NCBI RefSeq assembly: GCF_901709675.1
Contig: NC_051105.1
Coordinates: forward strand, 10,650,604 to 10,714,603
Length of the DNA stretch: 64,000 nt
Direction: 5' to 3'
From: Syngnathus acus
Taxonomy: Eukaryota; Chordata; Actinopteri; Syngnathiformes; Syngnathidae
Every line of letters starts with the position of its first letter. Positions within the stretch are counted from its first letter, which is position 1. The notes under the pieces are model-generated. The model ran no database searches and was not told the DNA's origin. It worked only from the letters and a program-made list of their open reading frames with translations. Positions 39,501-52,992 of the stretch are shown one piece after another. Both the position numbers and the translations under genes were made by a program.

Positions 39501-42500
39501 GTGTGGTGCACTTCTGCAACGCGATGACGTCACACATCTTTCTGCCATGTAAGCTAGCTCTCATCAGCTTTTATAACTCCAAAGTGTGGCAATATAAAAT
39601 GAGCATGACGGGAAGCTATTTGTTCATTATCTTCAAGGCTTTTATCTTTGACAAGCTGCGTAATGTCGACGACAGTAATTATTGTCATGCAGATTGAATC
39701 CAGACAACTGCGGTTGTCCAAAAAAAAAATAATCCAAACAAAGACAAATGGATAATAGCGGACCATTATGACGGCGAGGCTAATGATGATGTTGCGGCAG
39801 AATAAAAAAAAGGTCCTAACCCACAAATTGGATCATTTGGACTTGTTAGCGAACTTATTCAAATGTACAGTTGTGGGTTCATCAACATCATTACATCCAG
39901 CTAATCATCCATTTTTGTTTTGTTTATTTATTGTTTAATTAAAAAAAACATTTATGGACACAGAAATAGGTAAGAAAATTTAAAAAAAATATACTGTTTA
40001 CTGTTATAATTTATGTAAATGCTCTTTGGTCGTCAGAAAGTTAGCTTGATAAAGTTAGCTGACACTCAAGGGCTCTAAAACTTTTAAAACCTTTTTAATG
40101 GGATTTAATTCATTTATGGAATTAAAAGATCCTGCAGTTGCACTTTTGATGTTAAAAGTGATTAGAAAAATGTGAAGTCATGGCAGTGTCCCCTATCTGC
40201 TTACAAACTTCCCTATCAAATTTTAACCCTTAAAATCTTGCTTGAGAGGAAATGCAGGGACAAGTGCGCCATGTCCACACACACACGCAACTAGATCAAC
40301 GCTCAGTGATGTCACCTCGCTAATGCTTGCGCGCTAAGCTTTGAACCAGCTCCCACTTTCGGCAACGGCACATCTGCTTCCTACGCACAATGACATTAGC
40401 GATGCAAATAAGCCCAAATTTGAAACTTGTATTGCCTCGTTAAGACCGGCTCTCCCGAATAAAGCAAAATCTTTGCATCTACAGAGACACCAGGCCACGA
40501 CAAATCGGCCATTTATGTTGTGGACATCAAAAGTGTTGCAAATTGTATTTCTTTTTAACTAAAATGCAGTCTGGTGTCTCTGTCTGAACACTAGGGGGCG
40601 TTATTTGAAAGGAGTACTAAGAGACAAAGAAGAAATGTTTTTACGATAGAAACAGATTGACCTTTGTGTGGATATCTATTTTCGTTCAGACATGATGAAA
40701 TGTTTGTATGACATAATGAAATTTTGTCTGACTTTCCTTTGATTGATATTGTGAAGAGCCTTGTGCTTGAATGGCTAAATGACGTTGGAAGAAGTAAGCC
40801 AATGTATCCATGGTAACGAGGTGTGCGAGCGCTCTACAATTCTAGTGTGAAAACTGAAAATGAATCACATGTCAGAAAGAGTGGAAAAAAAATACAAGCT
40901 GGCATGTATATTTCATTAGACTGATTTGATTTTGCACACACAAGATGATTATCTTCTTCTCTACTTTTATCCAAGCCTAATTGGAAATATATTTATCAAG
41001 AGTATAGTATACTTCCCTCAATTTATTTGTGGTGGCATTTTACACATTCTACTTGGTGAAGACAGGCAGAATATGAATGTAAAAAAAAAAAGGAAAACTA
41101 AATTGGACAGCAAAAAGAACAAGTAGCAAAGAGCACAAGAACAACAGCAGAGGACAGCGACAAGAATGCAACTAAAGACTGTGCTGAGCAGTTAATCATG
41201 GCAGACACAGTTGGGAGAACACAAGGGTGCCTAATTGGCTGACACAAGGCAAACTAACAAGGCCGGCCGGGTGCATGCTAGCTAGCTGGATGTTGAATTC
41301 AAGAAAGAAGTCGGAAATTGCTGAGCCGTGATTAAGAATAGTGTACTGGAACAAAAGTTCCATTCATCTATCCATCCATCCATTCAGTGACCAGATGGGA
41401 CTGTAACATTGATAGCGGCTCCTTCCATCTGTCAGAGTGGTTTGCATAAACAGCGAGTTCCCATGGACAAACTCATCGTCAAACACCGAGGGTGACAGAC
41501 TTTTACAAAAATGATAGTGGACGAGGTCTTTGGAAGCAATTTCCGAGCTTTTTTTTCTCCAAGGTTAATCCCTGTTTCCTCTATATGCTATTGTAGAGGT
41601 CAAGGTCAAAGTTTCTATTGAAACATCTCATTCGGTGACCTCTGAGCCTCTCTCTAGCTCACCTGACGAAAAACTGAATGACAGCTAGGTGACAGTTATG
41701 CGAGGCTGGAGCTGATTGCAACCAGGCCAGTTCTCCATCGACCGCTCCATCGCTATCTGACGTTTTCCTTCACCGCAACCTGAGGGGCCTACATTTTGGA
41801 GCAGGATAAGCGCAATGCGTGCCAAAAGGCCTTCTGAGAAACAATAGCCTAGCAAAACACCAACATCGGTGGCAACAGGGAATATATTTAGCAGCTGGCC
41901 GCGCTACGACATAGTCGTGCCTGACACTTAATATCGGCACCAAAAGACACCACGGACACGCGCGAGAAATCTAAAAATAAATGTCTCAAGTGACAAAAGA
42001 AGGAGCCCCATGACTTAAAGTAGGCTGACCCACTTTGCATTTGGATACCCTGTGGTGGGTGGGATGGAATAAATAGATGCTAGTTGACTTGGACGTCATG
42101 TACAAGTTGCGTGTTTTCAACAAGTGAATGATTCACGGCAACAGGAGTAACGTTGGGATTGTAATTGTAAAATGCCTAATGGCCACCTGTGGGACTTGAC
42201 AACTATTTCCCAGTCAGGTCAAACATCTATTTACGCGCCATTGTTCCATTCTGGTCCTTGCTCCGTGTGTCAAGCCACTTGACGCCTTGTCAGCTTCTGT
42301 GTTAGTTGTTGCAAACATGTCACCGCCACCTTTAAGCCTTGTTTGTTAATGAGCACACATCAACCAATTTTTTTTTAAAGAGTCTTATGTGATCAAACCA
42401 AACATAGAGAATAACATTTGTGTATTCAAAACAACTTGACATAGCTTATCCAATCAGTTTGCTCGCCTAATGCTAACGCTACATAGCATCTATGCTACAG

Positions 42501-43844
42501 GGATTTATCCCTTTTATCAACAGACTGAACACAAATGAGTCATGTAGTTTTTATCTTTTGTGTAGAGTGACCAACATTAGTGCTGTACTGATGAGCTAAG
42601 AGGAGCCGAGTAGTCTGACTTATGGTGCCCCGAGTGGCCAAGGCGGGAACACCAGAAGAACAGAACAATTGCCAGTTGATGCAGTGTGATAAAAGCATCT
42701 TGCTTCTTTTTAATCATACTTAATTATGCCATTGCTGTATGATACTAACATTATGGAGTGCTATTTTTCTTCATTACCACACATTAGATTAGCTTTGTTT
42801 TTGTTCTAACCTTCCTCTCAAATGTGTTACCCACTGGAAGACACTGAGAGTACTAGACTGGGTCCCAAAGAAAGTCCTTGGAAAAACAGATTCATCGGCT
42901 TTATCGGAATTACAAAGGTTTTCTTGGAGATGGCAGATCTCTGGTGTAATTATAGCACTAAAGTGTTTCATAAAGGTGAGTAATTTTGGTTCTCTGGCGT
43001 AAAGACGCGGTAATTGCAGCATAGAAATGTGCGAAGGCTGCCGTACATTGACTCAAGAAAGGTTGCAATAGACAATACACTTGACTCCTCATTGTGCTCA
43101 TCTACATATTTTGCTCTTCGCTTTAATGACTTTTTGCGGTACGCTTTCTTTTAATTTCACTTTTGATGCAGCTGTAAAGCATTTTTTTTATTGAACATAC
43201 AATGGCAATGTATTTTTCAACACTGACTGAAGAGGACTCAAAAAACATTCAAATGTTTGTTCTCTTCTTTTCATAACTACCAGTAGAGCAATAGTGATTT
43301 ATTTTCAACAAAAACTCTTTATTATACTGGAGCGGATATTATGCAAAATGTATCATGCTTAATTAATCTCTGATGCCGCGAGGGGGCCTTGCAATGTAAG
43401 CATATTAAATCACAGGTCACACAGGCTGCAGAACCAGTTGAGATTAATAACAGAGTCGGGGGGGCTTGGGTGCCGAGCATTAATGAATGTTTTTATTAAT
43501 GTTGGATTAGCGTCGTGTTTGTTTGGATTGAAAATATTTGTCGATTTGTATCCGCTCTCATTAGAATTGTTGCTTGTTGGATTTAAGATGGTGGTACTTG
43601 GGGAGCTCAGTATTTTTTGAGGCGGTATTCAGTCTATAAAATAAAAAAACTATTCTCAGTTTGATTCTTTTTGTATGATGTGTGCCATCTTGTGGCGAAA
43701 TTCAGTTAGCGCAGTGTTTTAATGACTTGGCAAAAAGACATTCAATGACATTCAGGTGTCACTAATTCCTCCCCCGTTTAATGACTCTCTTGGCTCTTAA
43801 AGACTTTCCTGGACACATCATTCGGCATCAAATGAAGCACACAC
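36583..43844. other. Intergenic/intronic stretch
   Basis: No coding exon is supported. It contains a diverged repeat with ATCGG/CCGAT motifs (about 36825-36920), a CpG-richer patch at about 37255-37570 with no convincing gene, ATCC repeats (41369-41387), an A run at 39355-39374, and a CTCF-like ACACTAGGGGGCG (40588-40600). Confidence 0.4.
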
Positions 43845-44175
43845 TGAGGGAGATGGAGTGATTACAATCACAGTGCACGAGCGAGCTGTACAAAGCCTTC
43901 TGTGTCTCATGCTAAAGAATGGGAATACAAATGAGCCTCATCCAGCCTGATGAAACAATAATTCAGCCGGCGTCATGAGGCCCCCGCACGCTTTTACACT
44001 CCGGCTTTCATTATTTATGCAACACAGCATTCGCTGGCTGCAACGTGCAGAGGTGCGCGAGGTGTCAGTCCAGGATGCTGCTATGCCTCGTGGCCCATTT
44101 GACGTTCATGCTGATTTTTACATGCTGAGAAATGATTGACTGCTGTGCACAAGCTCATTTGTAAATGCTGTCATG
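43845..44175. promoter_or_regulatory. Candidate conserved non-coding element
   Basis: This stretch of roughly 330 bp is balanced in composition, lacks simple repeats and has homeodomain-like ATTA/TAAT cores and motifs such as TTTATGCAA. It looks like the complex non-coding sequence typical of vertebrate enhancers. This is a visual impression only; no alignment was possible. Confidence 0.2.
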
Positions 44176-47100
44176 GTTACGCTATCGCAGCCCCCCCCCC
44201 CCCCCCAACCTCCCACTGGAATTAAGACACACTGGTTCAGTCAAGCATTGATAATCATACATTTGTGTCCTCCTGGATTTTAGTTGTATTCTTTTTTTCA
44301 TATTGCAGTCATTAGAGATACAAAAATAAATTTGGATGGCAAACTACTAGACTGCTGTTGAGTAGCTTTGCCGCCATCTTGTGGCATCTCTGTGCCGAGG
44401 AGGAGCCTCATTTGGAGAAAAGCAGTGCTTTGGCACCATCTTTATGGCATGTATGGACAAATATGAACCTTTCAGCTGGAGTCAAGCACTTGGGGATTTT
44501 TTTAAACGTAAAAATAATGTATTAATATAATAATTTGGGTGGTTGTTTAATTATTAGCATGTCCATTCATTTTATTGGGGATAATGTATTTTATATACAC
44601 AGTCAAACCATCCAAGAAAACATATTGTTGAATTGATCATGGGTCAGCCATATTATAGCCATAATGTATGTGTTTTGCGGTGGGGGCCATGTTAATGTGG
44701 CCGCTTGAGTAGTAGTTAGTAGTTAGTCACTTTACAATGATTTACTACCGCCACCTACAGGGCTAGAATGGAACAGTATCACTCAGCATAATTTCTTTTA
44801 TTATTGTCCCCCAATCGCTCGGGAATTCTGGCAATCCATTCATCCATTCTCTAATTTCACGCCAATTTGAAACATTTTATTGCCATTAAAGTAAAAGTCA
44901 AATATATTACGACTGAACTCGTGTTAAACAATCTGAGGCCGATGTAAAATAGTGTGTCTAGTTGTGATTAAAACATGACCGGAGATTAGGGGAAAGTACA
45001 ACTGCACTGCTTGAATTTTCACAGCACAGATTGGCTGAACACCAGGTGACACCTTACCCCGCTACATTTAGTCACATTATGTGGCACGTATAGCGTAGCC
45101 AAGACGCCCCATTTCATTTTGACGTATCACTAACATCTACTCCAAAGTTGTGCTAATGTTGTTAAATACCACTAAACTTTTTTTTTAAACAAATACAGAA
45201 TATGTTTACAATGTGGCTATTGCGCAAAATGATGAGGAGATTAGCCATTTATGATTTTTAGTCATCACAGATAATTCAAAAACACACACATACATCAACA
45301 CAACAAGAAGCGTACTCACCCTTGACGTTATCTCCAAGATTTAAAGCTCTTTGTCAAAATAATGCCTCCGGGAACAGTAGCAAGTTGCCCGTTGGCCTCT
45401 CTCATGTCTTGCTGGAGTTTCCACAGGCGAGCAACTGTATCGCAGAGGATGACGACAGTAGGAGGAAAAGGACACAGGTCACCACACCCGCCAGGCTTCC
45501 ACTTTCGTTACAGCCTAAGAGGCCGCTCTAGAGACACATAATAGCCCTAAAGCGATGCGCTTAGTGGTCCGAAAACTGAGCGTGGCAGAGAGTCATAACA
45601 CAAACTAGGAGAGTAAACAATCGGCCAAAGCTCATTATTAGTGACTTCTGAGGACGTCAAAAGCTTCGTCACACCGAGTGCTTGCGGTGAAAGACGCCGG
45701 ATGAGCCGTGTTAACTTGAGAGAGCTGCATTATTCACATGAGGCCACAGTGGAGTGTCATGTAAAGCCTGCTCGCCCATCCAGGAGCCATCAAGTTACAC
45801 AGCCGGAAGATCACTTTCCTCGTCGCACAAAGGAACACTCATGTTGCTGGGTTGCTGCCCACTTACAACCCCTTGGTGGTCTTCTGGTATCTTTTGCACG
45901 CTCGTGACACAACAAAGCTTCTCCTGGGTTGAGCTGCGCTACCTGAGAAACTTCAGTGGGCTCGAGATAGCGCCTAGATAAATTGCGATACTAGCCAGGA
46001 AGCTACAAAGGAGAAAAGGAAAGTGGCCTTTTGTTTAAACCACAAGTGAATAGCTTTTGTCTTGCTATTTGATTCACCTTTCCACTTTTGGTCTGATTTA
46101 TTTGCATAATAGTAAGTGAAATGAATTTGAACTGGACAGGTTGGGATCAAGCCATTGACTTAAAAACTCTTCTGTCCCAAACATAAACAATTCCAGATTC
46201 TGTTAGCATTTGTTTTAACTTTTGTTAAACCCTGACAGGGGTCCACGATCTTCTGAGTGACTGAGTCATTACAGCATTGCTAAAAGACCAAGTCATTTGA
46301 TAACCTAAGACATTTGGGCAGTAATGTGAGGAGAAAAAAATAGTCGTGCATCATTATTTCATTACTTGTGGAAACGAGTGAAGACATTAAGCAGTAAAAC
46401 TCCTCGGCTGGTTAAAGGTCTGCTTTTACACAGAGCACTTCATTCTCATTAGCGCTAATAGGATGTCAAAACAAAAGTTCTTGTCCGAGCCTTTAGAGAA
46501 TAATCATGCCGTGGTTGGATATTACAATTTTTAACAAAAGATAATTACTGGAGTATAGCACAAAACGTTTCTTAAATATATATTGTCATAATGTATGGTG
46601 TTAGCTATCCTTTTTATATAACATTCACTTGATGTTGTGTTCGTCTTTGGCCACTTCATTTGGAACACACTCGCGTAATTCAATACAAGATCAATACAAA
46701 ACATAAAAATAATGTTCAGTGTTTACGGTCAGAGATAAAAAAATCTAAATTTCATAATTATATATAATAGAATTTGACAATAACGAAATAGTTGCTAGTA
46801 TAGCTGCCTATTTCCCAATACAGAACGCTATAGCACCATCTACTGTTCTAAAAAAAGAACCACAGGCTGATTTAAATAGTTTCAGCAACGTTCGTGATCT
46901 GTTGCTTTCATGAAAATTTCAAAATGCATGTAAGTGCACCAAGTGTGGACATACAGCAGCCGTTCACGATGAAAAATTAAATAAATAAACCCATGCATGA
47001 GTAACGAACAACTGGCAAGTGTAGTTGTCGTTTGTCAACCTGACCAAAAGGTGGCGGTGTGCTGCAGGAAAACACTCAACTGCTCGAAAAGAAGGAAACA

Positions 47101-47539
47101 TTTTGTACCAATGGGAAGAGATGGGTAACATAAAGCTGACTCGAAGAGATTAGCTTTGTTTGACACTATCAATGACAAGTAGCATTAATTCAACAATAAG
47201 TTTAATATTGTGGTGTATAATTGCGATTGCATCACGCAAAATGACACAACTAATTCCCAAAATATTATTAGGTGCTGTTTTCCAACTTCATTATAAATAT
47301 ATTAGTCACTATATTCTTCTGCGTTTTTTGCATTGGTTCCTCATTAGATGCAAGTGTACCTGATAGTTTTATTTTGTGCTTCTATGTTATTTATTCCAGC
47401 ATGATGTGACGTCATGTACTATAGCGATACCCCCCAAATACTTACTTCAATAAATAAGACTTTGTTCTTTATCACCAGTATCCAAACGTGCACAGGTTTG
47501 CACCGATGCACACTAAACGCGTGCAAAAAAAAAAAAAAA
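44176..47539. other. Intergenic stretch
   Basis: It holds a C run (about 44191-44207), several CTCF-like motifs (44370-44385; 44749-44764; 46831-46846; 47043-47056) and members of a dispersed GCTTTGGCACCATCTT repeat (44368, 44427). A lone minus-strand GTGAGT donor lies at about 45319, but all frames upstream of it are closed. Confidence 0.4.
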
Positions 47540-47842
47540 CGCTCTGCGGCTGATTCTTGGTGTTTGAGTTCTGATTGGACGGAGAAAGTCACGTTGGCCC
47601 GGGAGCCTGTCAGTCTGATGCCGCACCATTGTTCCCCGGTAGCCGGAAAGAAGGCTGCAGCCGCCGCTACTGGAACGGCACCGGTGCACGCGACCATCTA
47701 CGGGACCGGTTCGTCTCCCGTCCCCCACCCCGGCTTGAATGATCCCACCTCCCGCTGCATGCATGGACAACACACCGAGGCACTGCATGGAACTGAGGGA
47801 GGGGCGTTGATTTAATTGACTGGCTGCACAGTGACCTGGATG
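47540..47842 (+). promoter_or_regulatory. csrnp3: CSRNP3 promoter region and first non-coding exon
   Basis: CpG-rich block with an inverted CCAAT box (CTGATTGGACGG about 47571), GC-rich sequence at 47595-47730 and a strong donor GGATG/GTGAGT (exon end 47842). It lies upstream of CSRNP3 on the same strand, and a further well-formed non-coding exon follows. A short uORF (starting about ATGCATGGACAACAC) lies just before the donor. The transcription start is not determined. Confidence 0.5.
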
Positions 47843-48079
47843 GTGAGTATAAAGCTCAGACTCAACACTATTAGCCTTTAACTTAGTTGCACATTGACTG
47901 CAAGTTTATTTTTGCATGTAAAATTTTGTGTGAAGATCTTCAATTAAAGAGATTCAAATGAGTTTATTACATATCATTTGTCCAAACTCTACTCAGTCTC
48001 CAAAATTGCAGCCACATTTTCTTTGTCTTGCCTGAATTGTGTATCATTTTGCATCCTCTGCACAATAGATGTCAGTGCA

Positions 48080-48099
48080 CCCCCCCCCCCCCCCCCCCC
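48080..48099 (+). repeat. C20 homopolymer
   Basis: Twenty consecutive C; another C-rich run (C9-A-C6) lies near 48205. Such runs are prone to slippage and sequencing error. Confidence 0.95.
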
Positions 48100-48370
48100 T
48101 ATAATTATGGAGGGAGTGCACATGTGTGCTACAGCTTGACATAAAACTGGTGCAAGGCCAGCTTCCTGAAGTGAATGTGGAGTCCACTGCAGTACAGGAA
48201 GTCCCCCCCCCACCCCCCAACTATCCATCTCCCTTATCATCTCCCTTGTTAGTGCAAAGTTTCCTAGCATGATTTCCTCTTTATTTCTGCATCTTACATC
48301 AGGTTGCTTCTTTGTGTTATGCAACCTGCTGCAGAAGCTAATGACCCCCGCCCCTCTTATTCCCCCACAG

Positions 48371-48411
48371 GACAGAAGCAGGCGGCTGCAGTGTAATATC
48401 ATTTTCTTAAG
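48371..48411 (+). other. csrnp3: CSRNP3 second non-coding exon (candidate)
   Basis: A 41-bp segment with a strong acceptor (CTCTTATTCCCCCACAG) and a strong donor (CTTAAG/GTAAGA). It lacks a start codon and so would be 5' UTR. Confidence 0.5.
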
Positions 48412-49339
48412 GTAAGATTGCATTGTTATGGAACTCAACATGTATGTTCTCACACACACACTCAACTGTTGCCACGCTGTCTCAAAAGATCCTGCGGTGG
48501 TAACACGACATGTGATGATGCGGTGTAAAGTCAACAAAGACATCTGCAGCAGTCTCGCTGGATTAGACCACAGAGATGCACGCCTCTGATATCATTCTCA
48601 TTAAAAGATGCCGCTTTAGAATATTTATTGTGAGTTTGATATGCGCTCTTGTTATGAATCAAACTAGCCAGATGAAAACATTTCTCGGCGGTTTGTTTTT
48701 GTGAGCCGTTAAAAGGCAAGCTGATGTTTATCTATAAAGGCACTTAATTGTATTAAAGACGCTTGATTATGGGGGATCTCATCACTATATTAAAAAAAAA
48801 AAAAAATGCTGGGTTGATTTCATAACCCACTTGCTGAGTGGTCGCCATTTTGGACACTTTGTTGTGTGTTGAAGTTGTCAGGCGTCACTCCAGTTACAAT
48901 TGTTTTAAATACTCCATTTTATTTTGGAAAGTGGTTGCACAAAATAAAATGATCCCGATACACCTGTCAAACTGAAATTATATACGGGTCAACTGTCTCA
49001 GTGCCAACACTATGTGTTGCTACTGTTAGCTAATGCTAATATGTGCATCTGAGTCTCACCTGACATCTCACCGACATAGTTTCAGAGTGACTCCTAAAAA
49101 TATTTACCTGGTTAATTTCCCTCTAAATGGATACACACTAGGCAGGCACTCCAGAGACACTCGTGTACAAGCGATTGCAGAGTCAATTTTCAATAATTTG
49201 TCCACTTTGAAGAACTTCAACTCGAATTAGATCCACTTATGTAAAGCTACATTCTTAGGCGGTATATTTGATTCCAAAATGCTCACTGCATAATAATCAA
49301 GATGGCGGAAGCTTTGTGACGGACATCCATTAAACTTAC

Positions 49340-49414
49340 CCAGGAAGGTGTGATGAACGAAGGGTTGGAGATTTTCTTCATTTTGGATTCCTGATGGTGC
49401 AGCGGCTCACTCAC
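49340..49414 (-). CDS. Candidate microprotein, exon A (possible start exon)
   Basis: A 75-bp segment is flanked by two excellent minus-strand splice sites: TTGTTCCTCAG/GTGAG and TTCCTGG/GTAAGT. It is open in phase 0 and reads VSEPLHHQESK then MKKISNPSFITPSW. The internal ATG has an A at -3 and could be the start. It lies antisense inside the CSRNP3 5' UTR intron. Its link to exon B (about 12.7 kb away) rests on strand, phase and lack of intervening minus-strand exons only. It may belong to a different transcript. Confidence 0.35.
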
Positions 49415-50851
49415 CTGAGGAACAATAGACGGGACAAACATTTTGGTTTTAACAGTATTACAGTAAACATCCTATTCCTAACTATTTTATAATCTCACTA
49501 ATAATTCCGACTGCAAATATCGAATAATTTAACACATACAAATAAATTATTTTTAAAGCAAATCTTGAAATTTTAGTCTTTATTCCTGCCTTTCGTCTTC
49601 TTTAAAATGTACACCGTGCAAAACAATTATGCCGCCATCTGGTGGATTGGATTGACACCCAAAATGAACTACCCATAGCAGAACAGTTGAGTGTAATTTG
49701 ATTTGAAAGCGCTGCAGTAGATCCAAATTGACAGTGGCAAACATTCATTTCAACATTTACTAATCAACACATGACAAAATGAAAACCAAAAACACAACAG
49801 TGCATTAAATCAGCGTGAATGGGAAAATGAGTGTTTTTACATCTATTAAAAAAATAAAAATAATCACATTCACATCATGATGGAGGTTATATATAAATGA
49901 TAAGGCTTGTCTGCGGAATGAACCCCCCCAAATCCCACAGCCTTCCCAGCCTGCGTGCGAGATGAAAGCATCCCCGACTCCATGAAATGCTTTGGCAGCT
50001 CTGCTTCTGCCAGCAAGCCTGCTTTTTGTGAACTTTGCGATAACATGGGAAAATAGTCATAAATAAGAAATAGACGCATGAATAATGTAGTCGAGCATTG
50101 TGATTGACGTGATGGCTGAGGGGTCCTGATTAGGGCTGCAAATGCTTGTGAGTAGAATTAGAGCAAGTCAAAAACACCAGTCCGACTGTGGGACTTGCTT
50201 TCCACGCTGGGTGCACTGTAATGGCTTCTTGTTTGTAAATTGTGTTCTTTCAAACACGTGTCTGTGATCCAAAGCCACGGTGGTCATCTTTGCTCTTTAG
50301 TTGTGTACATAACGCACAGCCATGCTTGGTCTCCTTTATTGTTCTAAGTGGAGGAAGAACAGATCAATGGTTCTCAGCAGTGTGGCGGAGCTGCAGGAGG
50401 GAGGCTGCGGCTTTTCAGTCCGTGAGTGCCGAGCAGCACAACCCCCCCACCCCAACCCTTCCTTTTCATGTGTGCCGAGCAGATCTGTCTGCAGCCTCAG
50501 GCCAGTGCAAGTTAACAAATGTACAGCGAGCATGTGAAGTCTCATTTGCATAAATCCGTAGATGTCGCCGCATTTCCATAACTGGATTCCTTTGTGTGTA
50601 ATTGGGGAATGGATATGTGTCGTTTGGGTTTTGCGGAGGACGACTGAGATTGAAAATGACGACATGTGACAACTTTGCTTAATTATTTGCTGGGTTACGC
50701 CATCCGATCTTGATCACACAGCGGGGATCAAACTGCCCACGACACACATTTTGTCAGCTACCAGTGCTGTGTGCACGACATGATGAATTAATAACAGGTA
50801 CTGGTATAGTACAGGAACAAACGGTACGATAATTACAATAAATAAAAAACG

Positions 50852-52992
50852 CAGTAGTGCCTTGGGATACAAACGTAATTAGTTCCGACGTCTCAAAACA
50901 CGTGCATCTCACATCATCATTCCCTTTTTTAAATAAATGAGAATGCCATTACGGGTCCTGTGTTGTTTTTAATATGGAAACTAGCACTCTATAATACTGT
51001 AAATTAGAAAAACAATTAAACTGGATTTAAATAATTGAAAGGTTTGCATCATGGTTAGATGTGTGCGCTATGGCTAACTGGTATCAGTTTAATACGGAGC
51101 AGATGATCACTGCAGTAATATTCATTATTTGTTTGGTAGAGGATAAAGAATACATGTTTGTGAGGATTGTTATATTGTCTGTTTACATGTGTTGCTCCAC
51201 CATGTGTGTTCAAATGTCCGTCTTGGAAATGGTTACAACAATGCTATCAATCATTAGCCTCTTTATTGCATTTTGTATAGTTTGTTAGCATTAAGCTAAA
51301 GGTTGTTTTAGACATACATTTTTTTTCTATGTATTTTCTTTAAAATCTTGTAAGTCAGGTCATTCTTAGTTAAAGGCAGCGCTGTAATCTAATTCACTTG
51401 GCATAAATAAGATGGGTCATTCCTAGATGTGATGTTAATGTAGGCAGATGAAGACTAACTGACCTCTCGCTGACACTCATGTGAGTCATTTTAAGAACAA
51501 GCCTCGACAAAACAGCATTGATGAATATCTGAGCGGTGTTTTTTAGTTGGGGTGGGGGGGTGTCGGTCCCTACCCTGACATCATGTGTTGTTGCATAATC
51601 ATCTGGGCCTCAGCGGAGTCCAGCTGAGACCTACCTTCTCTCTCTATCTCCCTCCATCAGTTTCAGTGCTGCACTTTTTCTCTATCGCCTCTTCCAAGGC
51701 CGCCTTTTACGGCCCAGCGCGACACGGGTGATGGATGAGGTCGAACGGAACCCCGAGCCGGCAGCGCTAGCTCTTTTGTGGTTTAAGGGTTTTGTCTTCA
51801 AGGCACCGCAATTCCATCAGCCAGTTCCACTGGGATGCTACCTCGCTTTCTCGGGGTGCATGGGAATGACAAAGTGTTTTGGAAAAAAATGTAATGAAAT
51901 GATCTGCTGTAGAGTGTCACTGTGTAAAAACAAGTGGCATAGTTAGGTGTGAATTGCTCACAACAGTCTTTATATGATACAATCTTTGCTCATAACAGTA
52001 AAAAGTAGTCCGCCAGGGGTGTCAAACTCATTTTTGCTGTTATGACTGTCAACATCTTCTATATACATACAGTATAGGCAACACAACAAACTAATGAATA
52101 ACTAGTTTTGAAATCAGAGACTAGTAAGAATTGTTCAAATATTTTAAAAAGACAAATGGTAATAAAAATTGCTAGCAATGTTGGAATTTTTGAAAAGTGA
52201 AGACAATTTGTAATTTTAGTAATGACTCAAAGTCGATGCAAATGTTAGCTTCGCGGGCCACATAAAATGAAGTGGCGGGCCGTATCTGGCCCCCGGGCCT
52301 TGAGTTTGACACCTAAGAAAAAATTGGACAAATCACGAGTCTCATTAACGAAGGTTGCGAAAGATCCTAGTGCTAATTCTGATTAGCCTCTCTTGAAAGG
52401 TTGACAAGACGTTCGTTGGGCTTCCGTCTTTTAATTGTGTCAGTTCACCTGTTCCCAGGCTGAGCATTAACGGCGTGTTGAAGCTAAGCGCTTTTGATGT
52501 ACACTACTTTGGCCACCGCAGGCACGCTCTGCCTGACAAGTAGCCACAACGCTGAGATGGGTTTTTCCCGATGAATTGCGGAAACATTTCCTTTAAAGAG
52601 GTTCTTTTATCGAGATGCTCCACGCAAGCCTCGGAGGCACGAAACTCCCTCGGGTTGATGTTTTGTAAGTTTAGATCATCAATTTGCTGACGACGTGTAA
52701 CTGAAAACTAAAATAATGTGGATTCTGCGGAAAGCTCTTTAAGCATTTGTCCGTGTATGAGTAGACTTTTGTCCTGACATTTCAGTCATAGTAGAATGAC
52801 AAATATATTTCTCCACTTTTGTATGATTTTTCTGCCAACTAGAGAACAATGATGTACTATGAGTAGTTCCACTGCTTATTAAAAAAAAAAAAAGGAGTGT
52901 AACGAATTAATGGCGTTTCCATTCATTTCAATGGGGAACGACGATTTGTTCATGGAACAAATTCAACTCCATTCTCAAGGCACAACTGTATT
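50852..52992. mobile_element. Inverted MITE ends 2.1 kb apart (possible split element)
   Basis: CAGTAGTGCCTTGGGATAC at about 50852 and the inverted end CATTCTCAAGGCACAACTGTA at about 52992 match, with divergence, both ends of one fish hAT-type MITE (CAGTGGTGCCTTGAGATACG, from memory). A third end lies at about 61860. The interior holds the element at 52014-52316 and unrelated sequence, so the ends may be two solo fragments rather than one long element. Confidence 0.4.
52014..52316. mobile_element. hAT (Charlie-like) MITE
   Basis: The left end CAGGGGTGTCAAACTCA and right end TGAGTTTGACACCTA are inverted repeats about 300 bp apart. Just inside the right end are GGCGGGCCGTATCTGGCCCC-type sequences. 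This is the common 'CAGGGGTGTCAAACTCAT' family. No clear 8-bp target duplication remains. Confidence 0.8.

Noticed and set aside
45319-45450. Minus-strand exon ending in AAGG/GTGAGT, with a segment reading VARLWKLQQDMREANGQLAT
   Set aside because: The donor is strong and the peptide looks coiled-coil-like, but every frame has a stop before the donor, so it cannot be an internal coding exon. It could at most be a non-coding exon.
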